From the NCBI GenBank assembly GCA_902772085.1, contig CACXZL010000156.1, positions 1 through 5,478 on the forward strand: DNA of 5,478 nt, written 5' to 3'. The stretch is from an uncultured Coriobacteriaceae bacterium (GTDB taxonomy: Bacteria; Actinomycetota; Coriobacteriia; Coriobacteriales; Atopobiaceae). The notes under the pieces are model-generated. The model had not been told where the DNA came from and made no database searches. It saw nothing but the letters and a program-made list of their open reading frames with translations. The position numbers and the translations under genes were made by a program. This document shows positions 4,662 through 5,478 of this stretch, piece after piece; within the stretch, counting starts at the first letter, position 1, and each line of letters begins with the position of its first letter.

Positions 4662-4692
4662 GAGGGGCCCTGACATAATCGTCGGGCCCCTC
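4662..4692 (+). terminator. Strong GC-rich stem-loop after the flavin reductase gene
   Basis: GAGGGGCCC (4662-4670) pairs perfectly with GGGCCCCTC (4684-4692). GAC (4672-4674) with GTC (4681-4683) extends the stem past one bulged T to a 6-base loop ATAATC. It begins 7 bases after the TGA. There is no U-tract, so it is either a U-poor terminator or a 3'-end stabilising structure; being symmetrical, it could serve both converging genes. Confidence 0.65.
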
Positions 4693-4945
4693 GGCAATCT
4701 CGCGACGTCGTTCGTGAAGCTAGGGGCAGGGGCAATAGGTCGCAATTCTGATGGGAGGCCCACACAAAAGCAACATTACGTCCGCCCCACCAGAGTCGAT
4801 CAGAGCCCGACTCACTCCTCCAGCTCTCCCGAGCACACATGACTCATCCTGACGGATAAGCGTCGTCTTCGTGACGACAATGTTGCACTCACAAAACGCA
4901 AGCACCCAAGCTAGTCGAGACCTTGTTTGAACTGACGGCAGGTTC
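4693..4945. other. Intergenic region between convergent genes
   Basis: No credible gene on either strand; open frames here are extensions of antisense frames with no family features. Small structures seen: GTCGTC-N5-GACGAC (4862-4878) and ATCC-TGAC-GGAT near 4847-4858. The first could weakly terminate the LysR transcript but lacks a U-run. Confidence 0.5.
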
Positions 4946-5478
4946 CTACAGACGCCCGTATTCTGCGCTTGAAGCCTTGGCGAAGCATTGCACCAACTCC
5001 CTGCCGTCGCCCCCTCGGCTAAAGAAACCGTAGCTGGCCCGAGCGCCATCTCGCCATCGAAGTACGCAGTGAAATGGGTCAGGCATGGTGTAGACGGTGG
5101 GAACGATAGCATAGCCGAACCCCGCATCAACAAGGGCATAGGCCTCAGAAGAGGTGGCGCATTGCGTCGTTTGCGTGGCGTCAGTGGTCGGAAGCGCGGC
5201 ACGCGCTCGATAGCCTCGCCTGCGAAGGCTGGGTGGCACACAGACCACTTGCGGCAATCCCTCCACGTCTTCGCGACCGACCTCCTCATGCGCGGCAAGA
5301 GGTGAGTCCTTTCTCACCACGCAGCTCAACCCGCAGTCCTCGAGAGCCGTAAAGACGATGCCACTCGCACAGAGGGGCTCGCTCCCAAAGCCCATCACGA
5401 CGTCGACCTCCTCGCGCTGGAGCCTCGCAATATTTGCGTCACGAGGCCCCTGCGCAAGCAGCATATGGATTACCGCAC
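4946..5478 (-). CDS. LysR-family transcriptional regulator, effector-binding part (partial, runs off the window)
   Basis: The frame is open from the right window edge to TAG 4946-4948 and covers the C-terminal ~177 residues of a LysR regulator. Visible are the hinge and first effector subdomain (GPRDANIARLQREEVDVVMGF, where LysR proteins have 'L..g.vD..i'), VFTALEDCGLSCVVRKDSPLA (the usual 'l...pl.lv....HPLA' strand), the second subdomain with LPQVVCVPP, and the signature return EAYALVDAGFGYAIVPTVY ('v..G.Gi.llP'), then the C-terminal helix LVQCFAKASSAEYG. The DNA-binding helix-turn-helix lies beyond 5478. ATG 5464 is internal, because the frame stays open upstream of it (AVIH). The gene points toward the flavin reductase gene, so it is not divergently placed as LysR regulators usually are with their targets; its target is more likely on its far side. 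No damage is seen in the visible part. Confidence 0.8.
   Translation of the reverse strand, partial: AVIHMLLAQGPRDANIARLQREEVDVVMGFGSEPLCASGIVFTALEDCGLSCVVRKDSPLAAHEEVGREDVEGLPQVVCVPPSLRRRGYRARAALPTTDATQTTQCATSSEAYALVDAGFGYAIVPTVYTMPDPFHCVLRWRDGARASYGFFSRGGDGRELVQCFAKASSAEYGRL

Noticed and set aside
4103..4663. 186-codon plus-strand frame overlapping the flavin reductase
   Set aside because: From about 4110 on it is an Arg/Gly-rich out-of-frame shadow of the reductase; only its first ~20 codons were considered as a radical SAM tail.
4206..4763. 185-codon minus-strand frame antisense to the flavin reductase
   Set aside because: Its Val/Leu/Gly-rich translation is the usual mirror of GC3-biased coding sequence, and the opposite strand has a clear family match.
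4720..5298. 192-codon minus-strand frame overlapping the LysR gene
   Set aside because: It is a second frame of the same strand as the LysR effector domain, with no motif of its own.
1..5478. CRISPR array, tRNA, rRNA, insertion sequence or new defence system
   Set aside because: No regularly spaced repeats, no cloverleaf-like or rRNA-like segments and no transposase or integrase frame were seen. The ATPase/nuclease gene is the only defence-like candidate and it is broken.

Overview
The window looks like a piece of a high-GC actinobacterial genome, most likely Coriobacteriia (Olsenella/Atopobiaceae-like). This rests on codon usage, on protein families I recall as common in that class (RelB plus PIN toxin-antitoxin pairs, AAA-ATPase-like/PD-(D/E)XK proteins, flavin-reductase-like proteins, LysR regulators) and on a REP-like GTTCCAC/GTGGAAC intergenic motif. 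The placement is an inference; no database was consulted.

Left part (1-830, minus strand): a type II toxin-antitoxin operon. An intact RelB/DinJ-type antitoxin with a good Shine-Dalgarno sequence and a palindromic operator candidate lies 4 bases upstream of a PIN-family toxin. The toxin is cut by one in-frame amber codon (257-259). Positions 826-1086 are non-coding and rich in inverted and direct repeats, including a REP-like motif and a dyad/direct repeat built on AACTACGCACG that forms two competing hairpins.

Middle part (1089-4045) is largely a gene graveyard. On the minus strand are two short hypothetical ORFs (one with a hydrophobic helix), a relic of an alpha/beta hydrolase with its nucleophile motif GQSMG but frameshifted and missing its C-terminus, and a 45-codon hydrophobic ORF with a strong ribosome binding site. 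On the plus strand is an AAA-ATPase-like protein with a C-terminal PD-(D/E)XK nuclease domain, broken by a C7-tract frameshift and a large internal deletion. It is followed by a decayed radical SAM gene with an orphan Shine-Dalgarno, a Leu in place of the third cluster Cys, GREP in place of GGEP, a TGA stop, a one-base frameshift and a missing C-terminal half.

Right part (3983-5478): an AT-rich promoter-like island with a perfect 7-bp dyad (ACTTAAA-N6-TTTAAGT) precedes an intact flavin-reductase-like FMN-binding gene, which ends in a strong GC-rich stem-loop. Converging on it from the right edge is the effector-binding part of a LysR-type regulator, cut off by the window end.

Reading as a whole: three genes look functional (antitoxin, flavin reductase, LysR), and four are at different stages of decay (PIN toxin, hydrolase, ATPase/nuclease, radical SAM). 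I see no convincing new defence or biosynthetic system. The most interesting points are the antitoxin kept beside an amber-interrupted toxin, the AACTACGCACG dyad family, and the apparent gain of a promoter at the deletion junction inside the radical SAM relic.
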